Shown here piece after piece: positions 50,615 through 59,365 of a DNA stretch of 64,000 nt. The number at the start of each line of letters is the position of its first letter. Position 1 is the first letter of the stretch. The stretch is from Methanosarcina sp. UBA5 (lineage in GTDB: Archaea; Halobacteriota; Methanosarcinia; Methanosarcinales; Methanosarcinaceae). Made by a program: the position numbers and the translations under genes. Under the pieces are notes generated by a model. It ran no database searches. It was not told the origin of the DNA and saw nothing but the letters and a program-made list of their open reading frames with translations. Location of the stretch: assembly GCF_002505485.1 (NCBI RefSeq), contig NZ_DAVG01000114.1, positions 5,123 through 69,122 of the forward strand, written 5' to 3'.

Positions 50615-51238
50615 TTGAACGGGGGTTCTAGCATTAAAATTCTTGGATTGGTGGGTAGTCCTAATATTAATGGAAACACCGCAAAGCTTGTAAACGCAAT
50701 TCTTGATGGAGCTACCGAAAACGGTGCAGAAAAAGTAATTTACAATTTAGCCTCTCTAAGTATTAAAGGCTGTGACGCCTGCTGCAGATGCCAGGAGTCA
50801 GGCTGCTGTGCAATAGACGATGACATGCAGGAACTTTACAAAGAGATCCAGGCTGCAGACACTGTTGTACTCGGCTCTCCTGTTTACATGTGGCAGATGA
50901 CTGCCCAGACTAAACTCTTAATCGACCGCCTGACCGCCTTCTTAAGGCCTAACTTTTCGAGCAGGCTTGATAATAAAAAACTGATCCTTGTTTTTTCCCA
51001 GGGCAGTTCGGACAGGGATGCCTTCAAACCGTATTTTGAATACACAGCCGGACTTCTCTACTATCTCGGCTTTGATGTCTTGGAAACCGTTATTGCGGCG
51101 GGCACGGATAAGCTTGAAGTTTCATTCAGGCCCAAGCTGCTTGAAAAAGCAAAAGAGCTCGGAAAATTGGTCTCGACTTCCCCTCTTTCTGATCCTGAGT
51201 TCAGAAGAGCCGAGTCAAGCATGATTCCATTTCTCTGA
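50615..51238 (+). CDS. Fe-S flavoprotein / NADPH-dependent FMN reductase family
   Basis: A 207-residue flavodoxin-like protein: ILGLVGSPNINGNTAKLVNAIL (FMN loop), GCDACCRCQESGCCAIDDDM with a dense cysteine cluster for a 4Fe-4S centre, VVLGSPVYMWQMTAQTKLLIDRL, and SQGSSDRDAFKPYF. Iron-sulfur flavoproteins of this kind move electrons, and in Methanosarcina reduce O2 or peroxide in vitro. The start is uncertain: TTG at 50615 is the first codon in frame, while GGGGG at 50621-50625 lies seven bases before an ATT codon at 50633 that would give the conserved IKILGLVGSP start. It is related to the family member at 32576. Confidence 0.88.
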   Translation: MNGGSSIKILGLVGSPNINGNTAKLVNAILDGATENGAEKVIYNLASLSIKGCDACCRCQESGCCAIDDDMQELYKEIQAADTVVLGSPVYMWQMTAQTKLLIDRLTAFLRPNFSSRLDNKKLILVFSQGSSDRDAFKPYFEYTAGLLYYLGFDVLETVIAAGTDKLEVSFRPKLLEKAKELGKLVSTSPLSDPEFRRAESSMIPFL

Positions 51239-51339
51239 TTTTCTCGTCTTATTTTCTTTTTATTTTTGGTTTTTACTACTTTAACCTTTTTCACTCAATT
51301 TAAACTTTCTTTTTCCTTTTTAAACTTTATTTCATTCTT

Positions 51340-51868
51340 TCAAACTTCATAAAACTCGCCTGGGTATTCTACAATCCCTGCTGATCTTTCAAGCGTGCCT
51401 TCCTTTTATTCCAGTGTCATAAACGCTTCAACAGGTGCGCCGAAGGGATCTGTGATTCCCTAGGCATTTGCCTGCCTAAACCCGAATTTCGGATACTATT
51501 CAGGATGCCCCAGCGCTATAATGGAATAGTATCCTAGCCGCTTGCAGGCTTTTATCACTTCTCATATGAGTTCGCTTCCTATTCCCTGCCTCTGGAACTC
51601 AGGCAAGACTGCAACCGGGGCAAGTGAAATCGTCTCTTTTTCTATTCCTTCCTCTAATTTGATTACTACAGGGAAAAAGAGAATATGCCCAGCTATTTTT
51701 CAGTCAACTTCAACTACGAGTGAAAATTTTGGAATAAATTTTGGTTTTTTCCTTAGATTTTCAACGAGCTTTCCTTTATTGGGCCGCCCGAAGGCAAGAT
51801 CGCTTACTTCGGTTATTGCCAGATAGTTAGAAGGATTTTCGAGGCGATTGTTCTTACCATCAGCTTAA
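51340..51868 (-). pseudogene. GNAT-family N-acetyltransferase with several nonsense codons
   Basis: Read on the minus strand in one unbroken frame, the protein is clear: LAITEVSDLAFGRPNKGKLV, KFIPKFSLVVEVD, KIAGHILFFPVVIKLEEGI, ISLAPVAVLPEFQRQGIGSE (acetyl-CoA site QRQGIGS), EVIKACKRLGYYSIIALGHP, YPKFGFRQANA, GITDPFGAPVEAFMTLE. The blocks are broken only by in-frame stops: TGA after EVD, TGA after SELI, TAG before YPKF, TAG after QANA, TAA after MTLE. No frameshift is needed and no start codon survives. TAG is pyrrolysine in Methanosarcina, but the TGA and TAA codons exclude simple readthrough. A recently dead gene. Confidence 0.85.
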
Positions 51869-52105
51869 AAATCTGGATATACTTATCTGATACTTTTATT
51901 TGACAGTAAAAATCTTATCTCGAATTCGAGAAGGTTCTCAACAATTTTTATAAAATTACCGATCTATACGCTTTTTTTAGCAGAATTTATATGTTTGAGA
52001 GATTCATTTAAAGAAAGTTTAAGGAAAAATGAATTTCATCTGAGTTTATAATTTTACACTTCCCCCAACCTTTCCCTCTAAAATCTGTAAAACGGAGCTC
52101 CATTT

Positions 52106-53317
52106 ATGATCCCCTTTTTCAGTGCAGGAAAACTCGCGTTTGGAAGCATTAAAAGTGCAAAGCTGCGTTCGACCCTTACAGTGCTTGGAATCGTTATAGG
52201 AGTTGCAGCCGTAATTGCAAATGTGTCCCTTGGGGCAAGTTTCAACCAACATTTTACGAATGAAGTAACCAATATAGGGTCGAACTTCATTTATATTCAG
52301 GGGATGCAGCCCAAGCTTTTTTATGACAATGAGTTGAAGATTGTTGAGGGCACGCCCGGGATCTCGGGAGTTTCGCCTTTGAAGTCACAAACTGCAGAAG
52401 TCACGTACATGTCTGAAACCAAAAATATTATAGTTAGCGGTATCGGAAAATCTTATGACGAGGTTGCAAACACAAAACTTCAGAAAGGGGACTTTATCAC
52501 TGACAACGATGGATATGTGGCGGTTATCGGGCACAAGGTTGCAAACGAGAAATTCAACCGAAATATCTCAGCCCGGAACTCCATAAACATAACCTTCAGG
52601 GTCGGAGAAGACGAAAAAGTTACAAAGACCTTTAAAGTTAAGGCAATAATTCAGAATCCGGAAAATACTGTTATCCAAGCGTACAACGATAACGAAGCCG
52701 TTCTTATCCCAATCGACGTCATGAACGAGATTCTTGGAGAAAAAGATTATGGCGGGGTTTTTGCAATGGCTGATGATCTTGCAACAGTTCAGGAAACCTC
52801 GGATGAAGTCGACGAGCGCCTTGCCCGAAATTTCGGGATTTCTGAAAGGGAACTGGAAGATAAAGATTCCCGTCCTTATATTATAATCAATCAGGCAGAA
52901 GTATTGGAACAGACGAATATGATGGCAGCAGCCCTAAGCTCTTTCCTGACGGCCGTTGCGCTAATCTCATTGCTGGTCGGCTCAATAGGGATCATGAATA
53001 TTATGCTTGTAAGCGTAACTGAAAGGACAAGGGAAATTGGAGTGCTAAAATCCCTGGGATTTACAGGCTTTGATATCCTTTTCCTTTTCATGGTTGAATC
53101 AATCCTGCTCGGAGTTTTTGGAGGCCTCCTCGGGAGTACAGTAGGAATCGCAGGCGCATACAGTGTTGAAACCCTCCTCAAACTGCCTGTTGTCTTTCCT
53201 TTCAGCCTTATGGCAGCAGGATTCTTTGTGGCCGTTCTCGTAGGCTTTGTCTCAGGGGTTTACCCGGCAAGAAAAGCCGCAAAAATGAAGCCTGTAGACT
53301 CACTAAGGCACGAGTAA
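52106..53317 (+). CDS. MacB/FtsX-type ABC transporter permease
   Basis: A 403-residue protein. The N-terminal membrane helix (LRSTLTVLGIVIGVAAVIANVS) is followed by a ~220-residue extracellular MacB_PCD domain (GSNFIYIQGMQPKLF...YGGVFAMADDLATVQETSDEV) and the FtsX domain with three helices (LSSFLTAVALISLLVGSIGIMNIML, FLFMVESILLGVFGGLLGSTVGIAGAY, LMAAGFFVAVLVGFVSGVYPARKAA). The motif TERTREIGVLKSLGFT is typical. No ATPase gene is adjacent, which is unusual for this family; it may use an ATPase encoded elsewhere. The remnant at 26960-27268 belongs to the same superfamily. Confidence 0.92.
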   Translation: MIPFFSAGKLAFGSIKSAKLRSTLTVLGIVIGVAAVIANVSLGASFNQHFTNEVTNIGSNFIYIQGMQPKLFYDNELKIVEGTPGISGVSPLKSQTAEVTYMSETKNIIVSGIGKSYDEVANTKLQKGDFITDNDGYVAVIGHKVANEKFNRNISARNSINITFRVGEDEKVTKTFKVKAIIQNPENTVIQAYNDNEAVLIPIDVMNEILGEKDYGGVFAMADDLATVQETSDEVDERLARNFGISERELEDKDSRPYIIINQAEVLEQTNMMAAALSSFLTAVALISLLVGSIGIMNIMLVSVTERTREIGVLKSLGFTGFDILFLFMVESILLGVFGGLLGSTVGIAGAYSVETLLKLPVVFPFSLMAAGFFVAVLVGFVSGVYPARKAAKMKPVDSLRHE

Positions 53318-53698
53318 CCCAAGTTCCACTTCCCGAGTTCCATTGCCCGAATCCCGTCTCGGGAGGAAGGGCTCTTTTCGTTACGCTACGCTTCGTTCAA
53401 GAGGGCTGAATATGGGTAAGAAAAACTGTTTTTCAATTATTTGAGCAGAATGATTTATGTGGGATATACTGAACTACACTTCAAAAAGTCAATTTTGCAA
53501 AAAAATATCTTTTATGGGTTATTTACAATTTTCATTTTGCATGAAGAATTTAATTCTCCAATTTATATAATTATAGTTTGTCCTTCCATTCCAATTTGTG
53601 AATCTACCATGGACTTAACTTCCGAATTCGTAATCGATCTTTACTGATTCGAAAAATAGTAATATCTCCGGAACAACTAACTTATATGCAAAGGGGGT
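53318..53698. other. Intergenic region
   Basis: 381 bases. A GC-rich stretch just after the permease gene (ccgaatcccgtctcgggagg, then ggctc...gagggc around 53370-53407) can form imperfect hairpins and may include a terminator. The rest is AT-rich and shows no gene. Confidence 0.4.
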
Positions 53699-54136
53699 TT
53701 GCAACTGGCACAAAAAGCGATTAAAAAATCTGAAGAAGAATGGAAAAAGGTACTCACGCCTGAGCAATATCACGTCCTGCGGCAGAAAGGTACGGAAAGG
53801 CCCTTTTCTGGTAACTTTTATTATAATAAGGAAAAAGGAGTTTACACCTGTGCAGCCTGCGGGCAAGAGCTTTTTTCTTCAAACACCAAATTTGAATCTG
53901 GATCCGGCTGGCCAAGTTTCTATGATGTGATTTCGAATGATAAGGTAAGGCTCAAAGAAGACACCAGTTATTTCATGAACAGGATCGAAGTAATCTGTTC
54001 CCGGTGTGGAAGTCATCTGGGTCATGTCTTTGAAGACGGACCTGCACCAACCGGGAAACGCTATTGTATCAATTCCGTTTCTCTTAATTTCAAGAAAGAA
54101 GAGGAAAAAGGCAAGAAAGGCGAAGAAAGAAAATGA
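53699..54136 (+). CDS. msrB: Peptide methionine (R)-S-oxide reductase
   Basis: Repairs oxidised methionine (R-sulfoxide). The 145-residue protein has [28 protein letters not shown], two zinc CxxC pairs (CAAC, CSRC), [37 protein letters not shown] with the catalytic Cys in RYCINS. The start is unclear: TTG at 53699 is used because the frame is closed further up, but the AGGGGG site lies only ~2 bases before it and fits better with an initiation slightly downstream. Not to be confused with the methanol-specific regulator that is also called MsrB. Confidence 0.93.
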   Translation: MQLAQKAIKKSEEEWKKVLTPEQYHVLRQKGTERPFSGNFYYNKEKGVYTCAACGQELFSSNTKFESGSGWPSFYDVISNDKVRLKEDTSYFMNRIEVICSRCGSHLGHVFEDGPAPTGKRYCINSVSLNFKKEEEKGKKGEERK

Positions 54137-54232
54137 GAAGGAAAGTAAGAAGAGTAAAAGGTAATATTCGAGTAAGTGGAATCTCTATGACTTGCAGATT
54201 TAAGAATTTGGGAGAGGAGGTTCAGGTAAAAC

Positions 54233-54430
54233 TTGAAACTGGATAAACTGGATAAGAAACAGATAGAGGTAATCGGTTTTTTAACTTTTTTAATATTTTA
54301 CCTTTTAGTTTTCAATCTGCTGTTTTTAGTTAAGGGATCAGATCTTCCTATCTATGTCCCTGGGACACTCATTTTTGCCCTCTTCGGATACTGGCTGGGG
54401 GGAATCCTGTACGAGAAGTATTTAAAATGA
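54233..54430 (+). CDS. Small two-helix membrane protein
   Basis: 65 residues from a TTG start: a charged N-terminus (MKLDKLDKKQIEV), then two membrane helices (IGFLTFLIFYLLVFNLLFLV and VPGTLIFALFGYWLGGIL) and a YEKYLK end. Not recognised. GGAGAGGAGG lies ~12 bases before the start. It sits ~100 bases after msrB in the same direction and may be co-transcribed. Confidence 0.6.
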   Translation: MKLDKLDKKQIEVIGFLTFLIFYLLVFNLLFLVKGSDLPIYVPGTLIFALFGYWLGGILYEKYLK

Positions 54431-54545
54431 AAATTTGCTCGAAAAATAATAAAACTATCACAGCCTAACATATATCTATATAGATATTTTACTGAACTTT
54501 GTTTTTCATAATATTTATCATAGATTATAACAATCTATTAAATAG

Positions 54546-55190
54546 ATGTTAAAAGCAATTATTTTTGATGTGGATGGGGTTCTTGTAGACTCCATGCGTT
54601 TCCAGGCTGACGCCTGGGTTAAAGCCTTCAAGGAAGTTGGAATTACCATCACCAGAGAAGATATTTACGAGCTGGAAGGCTCAAACAACAGGAGGTTAAT
54701 CAAATCAATTTTTGAAAAGGCCGGAAAAGAGCCTGAGCCCTGGCATTTAGAGCAACTGCCTGAAAAGAAACGAGAAGCTCTCGAATTTGATCGGATAAAG
54801 CCCTTTGAAGGTATACTGGATTGTCTAAAAGCGTTAAAACGACACTTCAAGCTCGCTCTGGTTTCCGGGTCACATACTGATACAGTAAATAAAGTTGTGA
54901 ATAAATATTTCTCTAACTATTTTGATGTCATAATTACTGGGAGTGACCTTGAGCGTGGAAAACCGGATCCTGATCCTTATCTCAAAGCCCTTGAGAATCT
55001 TTACCTGACAAAAAACGAGTGCATAGTAATTGAAAATGCACCTCTAGGGATAACTGCCGCCAAGAGGGCAGGGCTTTACTGTGTTGCAGTTGCGAGTATG
55101 CTCGAGCCTGAAAAGATAGAGCATGCGGATCTCGTGCTCGAAGACCATGCTGCCCTTCGTGGTTACCTGAAGAGCCTCATTCCAAAGTGA
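54546..55190 (+). CDS. HAD-superfamily phosphatase (beta-phosphoglucomutase-like)
   Basis: A 214-residue HAD hydrolase: catalytic FDVDGVLVDS (Asp 8 and 10), a four-helix cap (residues ~16-80), LVSGSHTDTVNKV (motif II), KPDPDPYLKALE (motif III Lys) and IENAPLGITAAKRAG (motif IV acidic). The family dephosphorylates sugar phosphates or isomerises beta-glucose phosphates; substrate unknown. No ribosome binding site precedes the ATG, and AT-rich promoter DNA stops a few bases before it, so the transcript could be leaderless. Confidence 0.9.
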   Translation: MLKAIIFDVDGVLVDSMRFQADAWVKAFKEVGITITREDIYELEGSNNRRLIKSIFEKAGKEPEPWHLEQLPEKKREALEFDRIKPFEGILDCLKALKRHFKLALVSGSHTDTVNKVVNKYFSNYFDVIITGSDLERGKPDPDPYLKALENLYLTKNECIVIENAPLGITAAKRAGLYCVAVASMLEPEKIEHADLVLEDHAALRGYLKSLIPK

Positions 55191-55239
55191 TATGGTTTTT
55201 CATGATTTTTTTCTTCACTCAGCCGGATTTGCAGAAATA

Positions 55240-55552
55240 TTACAGAAACTGAAAAGGTTTTTCATAAATTTTTCTCATTAACTCTTTTTCAAGTATTTCT
55301 CTTACAGCACGAGGCCTGTCCAGTTCTCTGGCAAGTCTTCGCAGTCTTTCGGTTTTATTCCTGTATCCCTCTTCTTCAAGGACTTCCCGAATACATTCAA
55401 GTACGATCTCAGGAGGTGTGGAACAGCTGATAATCCTTCCATAACCTTTCTCCTCAATTACTCCAGCGTTATTCTCCTGCTCGCTATGTCTCTGTAAGGA
55501 AAAGAAAGAATAGAGATTCCGGATCTCAGGGCTTCCATAAACGAAATTTGCT
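55240..55552 (-). pseudogene. C-terminal remnant of a glycosyltransferase
   Basis: On the minus strand, HSEQENNAGVIEEKGYGRII, then STPPEIVLECIREVLEEEGY and LARELDRPRAVREILEKELM up to a stop, preceded in another frame by FMEALRSGISILSF. This is the C-terminal sugar-nucleotide site of GT28/MurG-like predicted glycosyltransferases. The frame changes near the SFP/SLQ position and the N-terminal two-thirds are missing. Confidence 0.65.
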
Positions 55553-55927
55553 AATTTTAGAACGGATAACTTTTGAAGTCATGAAGATTAAAAGAAGAAA
55601 GTAACATGGGGAAGTTATGTAAACTTCTTATTGATGGCACGGTTTTTGATCTGTTCGTATATTTTTTTGTCCCACGCTACTAATTATCGATACTACTCTC
55701 ACATATATATGTTTTTTCTTTTTTTCTATGTAATTATTAAATTAAATATATCCTTATGCTCTGAAAATATATTATTTTATTCCTCAAGTTTAATTGAACT
55801 ATCTTTAGATATAGATTACTTTATTTAATTAATATTGTTCTTTATATTACTTTCCTTTTTGATCAGTCTATTAACTAGAGAACATCCCGCCCGAATTCCA
55901 CAAGCCTTTTTAAATAACTGCTTGCCC

Positions 55928-56090
55928 GCAAGCCTTTTCAAAAAAGGCTTGAGCGAAAACCCCTGGAGACGTTTGAGTTTGAGGACCTTCTCTCCAAAAC
56001 CCTATCGGCGTGATCAACCGGCGCAACGGTTGTGGCACAACCCTTTTTAAAAAAGGCTTGACCGAAAACATTGTGCCAGTGTGATCAAGA
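55928..56090. repeat. Dispersed intergenic hairpin repeat, copy 2
   Basis: Hairpin CAAGCCTTTT-caaa-AAAAGGCTTG, then gagcgaaaacccctgg, acgtttgagtttgag, ccctatcggcgtgatca, the module accggcgcaacggttgtgg, then cacaaccctttttaaaaaag and gcttgaccgaaaac. It matches 40330-40512 with module order changed. Confidence 0.75.
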
Positions 56091-56243
56091 GGGGAAACAC
56101 TTGTGAGTATAAATTATGTAAATCAAAGTCAAGCGTTTACGTGCAAAATTAAATTACACAGGAGCAGAAAACAGGAGGAAACGGCGAAAACATACAAAAC
56201 AAGTTAAAGACAGCGAGAAATATTAAGGATTTTGCGAACTCAA

Positions 56244-56281
56244 AACATATCTAAAAAAGAAAAAAGAGAACCGGAGGGTTC
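56244..56281 (-). terminator. Terminator of the mtaCB operon
   Basis: Minus strand: GAACC-CTCC-GGTTC hairpin directly after the mtaB stop, followed by TCTTTTTTCTTTTTT. Confidence 0.7.
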
Positions 56282-56284
56282 GGC

Positions 56285-57670
56285 TTAGAGGCCGTAGTTC
56301 TCCGGCTTGAAGACCTTAACTTCATTCTTGTACTTTGTAAGACAGTCGCCCATGAACTTGTCCATGTCATCTGGGAGGGCTTCGAGGGCTGCCTTTGCGT
56401 CTGCGAGAGCTTTGGTTTCGAACCTGGAGAGCTCGAGCTTGTCGGCTGCACCTTCTTCGACGATCTTGCAGCATTCAACTGCGGCGTTCTTTGCCCTAAG
56501 GTAGATGTTGTCTCCGTCCTTGACAATTGCCTGACCGACTCTGTATGCGTTGTCATATGCAAGCATATAGGCCTGAGGGTCTCTGTATCTGTCGGAGAGC
56601 ATCATGAGGTCTCTGAGAACTTTGTCGTTCTTGGTTTCAAGAGCGGTGTTCATGAGGGCGCAGTCGTATGCGAGGGTTTCGGACCAGCACTGAACAGTTG
56701 TACCACCGAACTCACCGTGATACTCAACAGACTCGTTAGACCAGCAGTCACAGCACTGCATGACCAGGTTACCCATTACATCAGAGTGGGCGCAGGTTGA
56801 AGTCTTACCTTCCATGGTCATTGGCATACCTGTGATGGCTTTGACGATAATGTTTTCATATCCACAGTCTTTTCCGGGTCCTACTGCACCTGCTTCGTAT
56901 GCAACAAGGGACCTGGGAGCGGAAATTGCTCTTGCGATAACTGCGATTGTGTGGGCCAGGTTCTTGTTGAGCAGTCCACCACCAATGAACATTGCGGTGT
57001 TTGCCTGTGAACAGTCTGTGTCACCTGCGGAAACAGTTCCGGTCTTCTTTGCGATCTTGGAGATATCGGTCCAGATCATTTCCATATCAATGGAACCGAG
57101 ACAGCCAATTGCATAGAGCATACCAGGAATATCATTCCTGAGAACTGCATAGTCGAAAATTTCCTTACCACCCATGCTCTCTACAGAAAGCAGGTCAGCA
57201 CCATTCTCGGCACACTGTTCGAATGCCTCAAGGAAGACAGAGTATTTGTCGCCTCTGAGCTGCATGAATTCTCTGTTTTCACGGATGTCACCAATGGTGT
57301 GGCGGAGTGCGCACTTTATGCCATATTCATCGTGGTATTTCTCCATAATGGTTTTCTGGGCATGTGCGACTTCTGCTCCCCAGGAAGGGTTGTTGGACAT
57401 CTGCTGAACGTGTTCGGTTTCAAGGATAATTGCTGGGAAACCAACCTGAACCATTCTTTCCATGATGTCAGTGGTGATCCTCTCGTATTCCTTTACGAGC
57501 TTTTCCTTGGATGCACCAGCTTCAGGTCTTGGAGCATAATTAATTTCAGGAATTGTGTAACCTGCACCGATCTCAAGGCCGAGACCTGCCTTTACAGGGT
57601 ACTTGGATACGCCGAAAGTCATTTCGTCTGCATTTGCGTATGCCATTGAAGTGTATCTTTTTGCTGCCAT
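56285..57670 (-). CDS. mtaB: Methanol:corrinoid methyltransferase MtaB
   Basis: Zinc enzyme that activates methanol and methylates the cob(I)amide of MtaC, the first step of methanogenesis from methanol. The 461-residue sequence is that of the Methanosarcina MtaB family throughout (MAAKRYTSMAYANADEMTFG at the start, EVKVFKPENYGL at the end). Zinc-ligand regions are present: Glu in LSVESMGGKE, Cys in SAGDTDCSQANTAMF and Cys in GPGKDCGYENIIVKA. The ATG at 57670 gives the known family start, with AGGTGA upstream; a start three codons earlier is possible. It is the second gene of mtaCB, and a terminator follows. The genus usually has several mtaCB copies; which isozyme this is cannot be told. Confidence 0.98.
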   Translation of the reverse strand: MAAKRYTSMAYANADEMTFGVSKYPVKAGLGLEIGAGYTIPEINYAPRPEAGASKEKLVKEYERITTDIMERMVQVGFPAIILETEHVQQMSNNPSWGAEVAHAQKTIMEKYHDEYGIKCALRHTIGDIRENREFMQLRGDKYSVFLEAFEQCAENGADLLSVESMGGKEIFDYAVLRNDIPGMLYAIGCLGSIDMEMIWTDISKIAKKTGTVSAGDTDCSQANTAMFIGGGLLNKNLAHTIAVIARAISAPRSLVAYEAGAVGPGKDCGYENIIVKAITGMPMTMEGKTSTCAHSDVMGNLVMQCCDCWSNESVEYHGEFGGTTVQCWSETLAYDCALMNTALETKNDKVLRDLMMLSDRYRDPQAYMLAYDNAYRVGQAIVKDGDNIYLRAKNAAVECCKIVEEGAADKLELSRFETKALADAKAALEALPDDMDKFMGDCLTKYKNEVKVFKPENYGL

Positions 57671-57680
57671 TTTACTCACC

Positions 57681-58457
57681 TCAGTGCTTGTGGAACATAT
57701 CTCTTAATGCTGTGATATCTGTAGTACCTGCAATTATTGCGTCAGCAATCTTGGGGGCATCAGCGGCTTCTTCTCCATATACACCAAGTGCAAACTGAGA
57801 CACGAAGTCCTGATTAACTGCGCCACCACCACATGCGAATGGAATCTTTATTCCGTTTTCAAGGAGCTTATCGTTAACTTCCTTGAATGCATACATAGTG
57901 GTTGTCATAAGGGCAGTGCCTGTGAGCATAATTGGCTTTTCTTTCTTAACTGCATCAAGAACTTCTTCTGCAGGTACATCCCTTCCAAGGTCGACTACAT
58001 TGAAGCCGTTTGCTCTGAGGAGAGCGGTAACGATATTCTTTCCAATGTCGTGAACGTCACCTTCTGCGACGTGGCAGACAACGGTTCCTTTGGTTTTTGG
58101 AGTAGCTCCAGAGTTCTCCTTACAATATTCGATACCATCAAGCATGGCATCAGCGGACATCATGACGTTGGGGAGGAAAATTATACCTTCATCATAAAGT
58201 TTTATGACAACTCCCATACCGACCATGAGAGCGTCATCGATAAGATTAATTGGATCCTTGCCAGCATCGATTGCTGCCTCAAGACCCTCGACAACGTCAT
58301 CTTCTTCTCCTTCGAAGATGGCCTTTGCGATGGGGTAAATCAGTTCGTCTTTAGGATAGAGTTCTTCTGCGGCTTCTTCAGGCGTCATTGCCTTTTCCAG
58401 AGCCACATTGTATCTGGTTAAAACCTTTTTCAGACTTGCCTCTGTAAAGTCCAACAT
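57681..58457 (-). CDS. mtaC: Methanol corrinoid protein MtaC
   Basis: 258-residue corrinoid protein that carries the methyl group from MtaB to MtaA and coenzyme M. It has an N-terminal helical cap domain (MLDFTEASLKKVLTRYNVAL...) and a Rossmann-like cobalamin domain with DVHDIGKN (the His ligates cobalt), TGTALMTTTMYAF and ACGGGAVNQDF. The ATG at 58457 fits the family start and has GGAGG ten bases upstream; the longer frame to 58526 is not used. It forms an operon with mtaB, with a 10-base gap. A long upstream region without genes separates it from the divergent regulators. Confidence 0.98.
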   Translation of the reverse strand: MLDFTEASLKKVLTRYNVALEKAMTPEEAAEELYPKDELIYPIAKAIFEGEEDDVVEGLEAAIDAGKDPINLIDDALMVGMGVVIKLYDEGIIFLPNVMMSADAMLDGIEYCKENSGATPKTKGTVVCHVAEGDVHDIGKNIVTALLRANGFNVVDLGRDVPAEEVLDAVKKEKPIMLTGTALMTTTMYAFKEVNDKLLENGIKIPFACGGGAVNQDFVSQFALGVYGEEAADAPKIADAIIAGTTDITALRDMFHKH

Positions 58458-59365
58458 ATTTTTAAACCTCCGTTTGGTTTTTAGCAAAAAGGTCGCTACC
58501 GTTGCCGGGTCTGCAGTCCCGGACATAATCAGTGTCGTGAGGTTCCGGCTTTACCTCCGTGAAGTCCTTTCTTTCGAGAGTACTCAGGCCTGGAAAATCT
58601 ACAATTCATCCATTCTACAGGATTCTATCTTCAGATTTCCTTGGAGTCTACCAGCGAAAGAATTCTCCTTCTCACCGGAACTTTTCCTTTTTGATTAATT
58701 TGCATGCCTGCTAATGCTGACACGTCTTTACAGCATTATTAGGGGAAATTATCACATATACCATAACCGACGGAAATTTTTTCCTGGTTTTTACAGAGCA
58801 ACAGGGGGTCTGAATTTTTGAATCGATTGCAAGACATTTTGCCCTGAAATTTTGTGCCATAAGTTTTCAAGAGATATCAACCTTAAATTTTTGAAGTAAA
58901 TTTTCGAGGCAACTAGGCTTTTTAGATGCATGAGTTTTTAGATGCGTGAATATACTCATCTTGAATTTTTTTAAACAATGTGATTATTCAGATAAAGCCT
59001 ATCAAAAATTTCAATGATCATACTGTACTCTTTCAGTTTTATACAACTTGATTATTCTGTCATTTAAGGCACTAACAGCTTCAAAGTGTATCTATTGCTG
59101 CCGTTTTTAAGGAAACCGGAAATTAGTTTGGAACTTTTATTATTATATTACTGAGATACTTTCACGTTTAAAATTATTAATCCAAACTCTTTTATATAAA
59201 TGGATATATCGAATATTTTAATATATGGCACAAACGCTTCTTCCTATTCAGGTCGTACAAAGTCAAACTGAAACTCGAATTTTCATCCGTCTTTGTGCGG
59301 AGATTTTGGTGTCACATGATACAGATATTCTATAATTAGATATAAAAACGATAGAAGTGGTTTGA
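58458..59365. other. Divergent control region between mtaC and the Msr-type regulators
   Basis: About 900 bases without a credible gene. The first ~280 bases upstream of mtaC (to ~58740) are GC-richer and look like a transcribed leader; mtaCB operons of the genus are known for long 5' untranslated regions. The AT-rich part around 58740-59000 is the likely mtaC promoter and regulator-binding zone, and a TATA-like ATTCTATAATTAG at ~59326-59338 fits the first regulator gene. Confidence 0.5.

Larger units (their letters stand above)
55553..56284. other. Intergenic region with dispersed repeat copy 2 and the mtaB terminator
   Basis: AT-rich DNA to ~55870, then the hairpin repeat (55928-56090), then the terminator of the mtaCB operon. 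The ORFs at 55631 and 55835 lack start signals and are not called. Confidence 0.55.

Noticed and set aside
51340..51868. Pyrrolysine-containing acetyltransferase (TAG readthrough)
   Set aside because: Only two of the five stops are TAG; two TGA and one TAA cannot be explained by pyrrolysine insertion.
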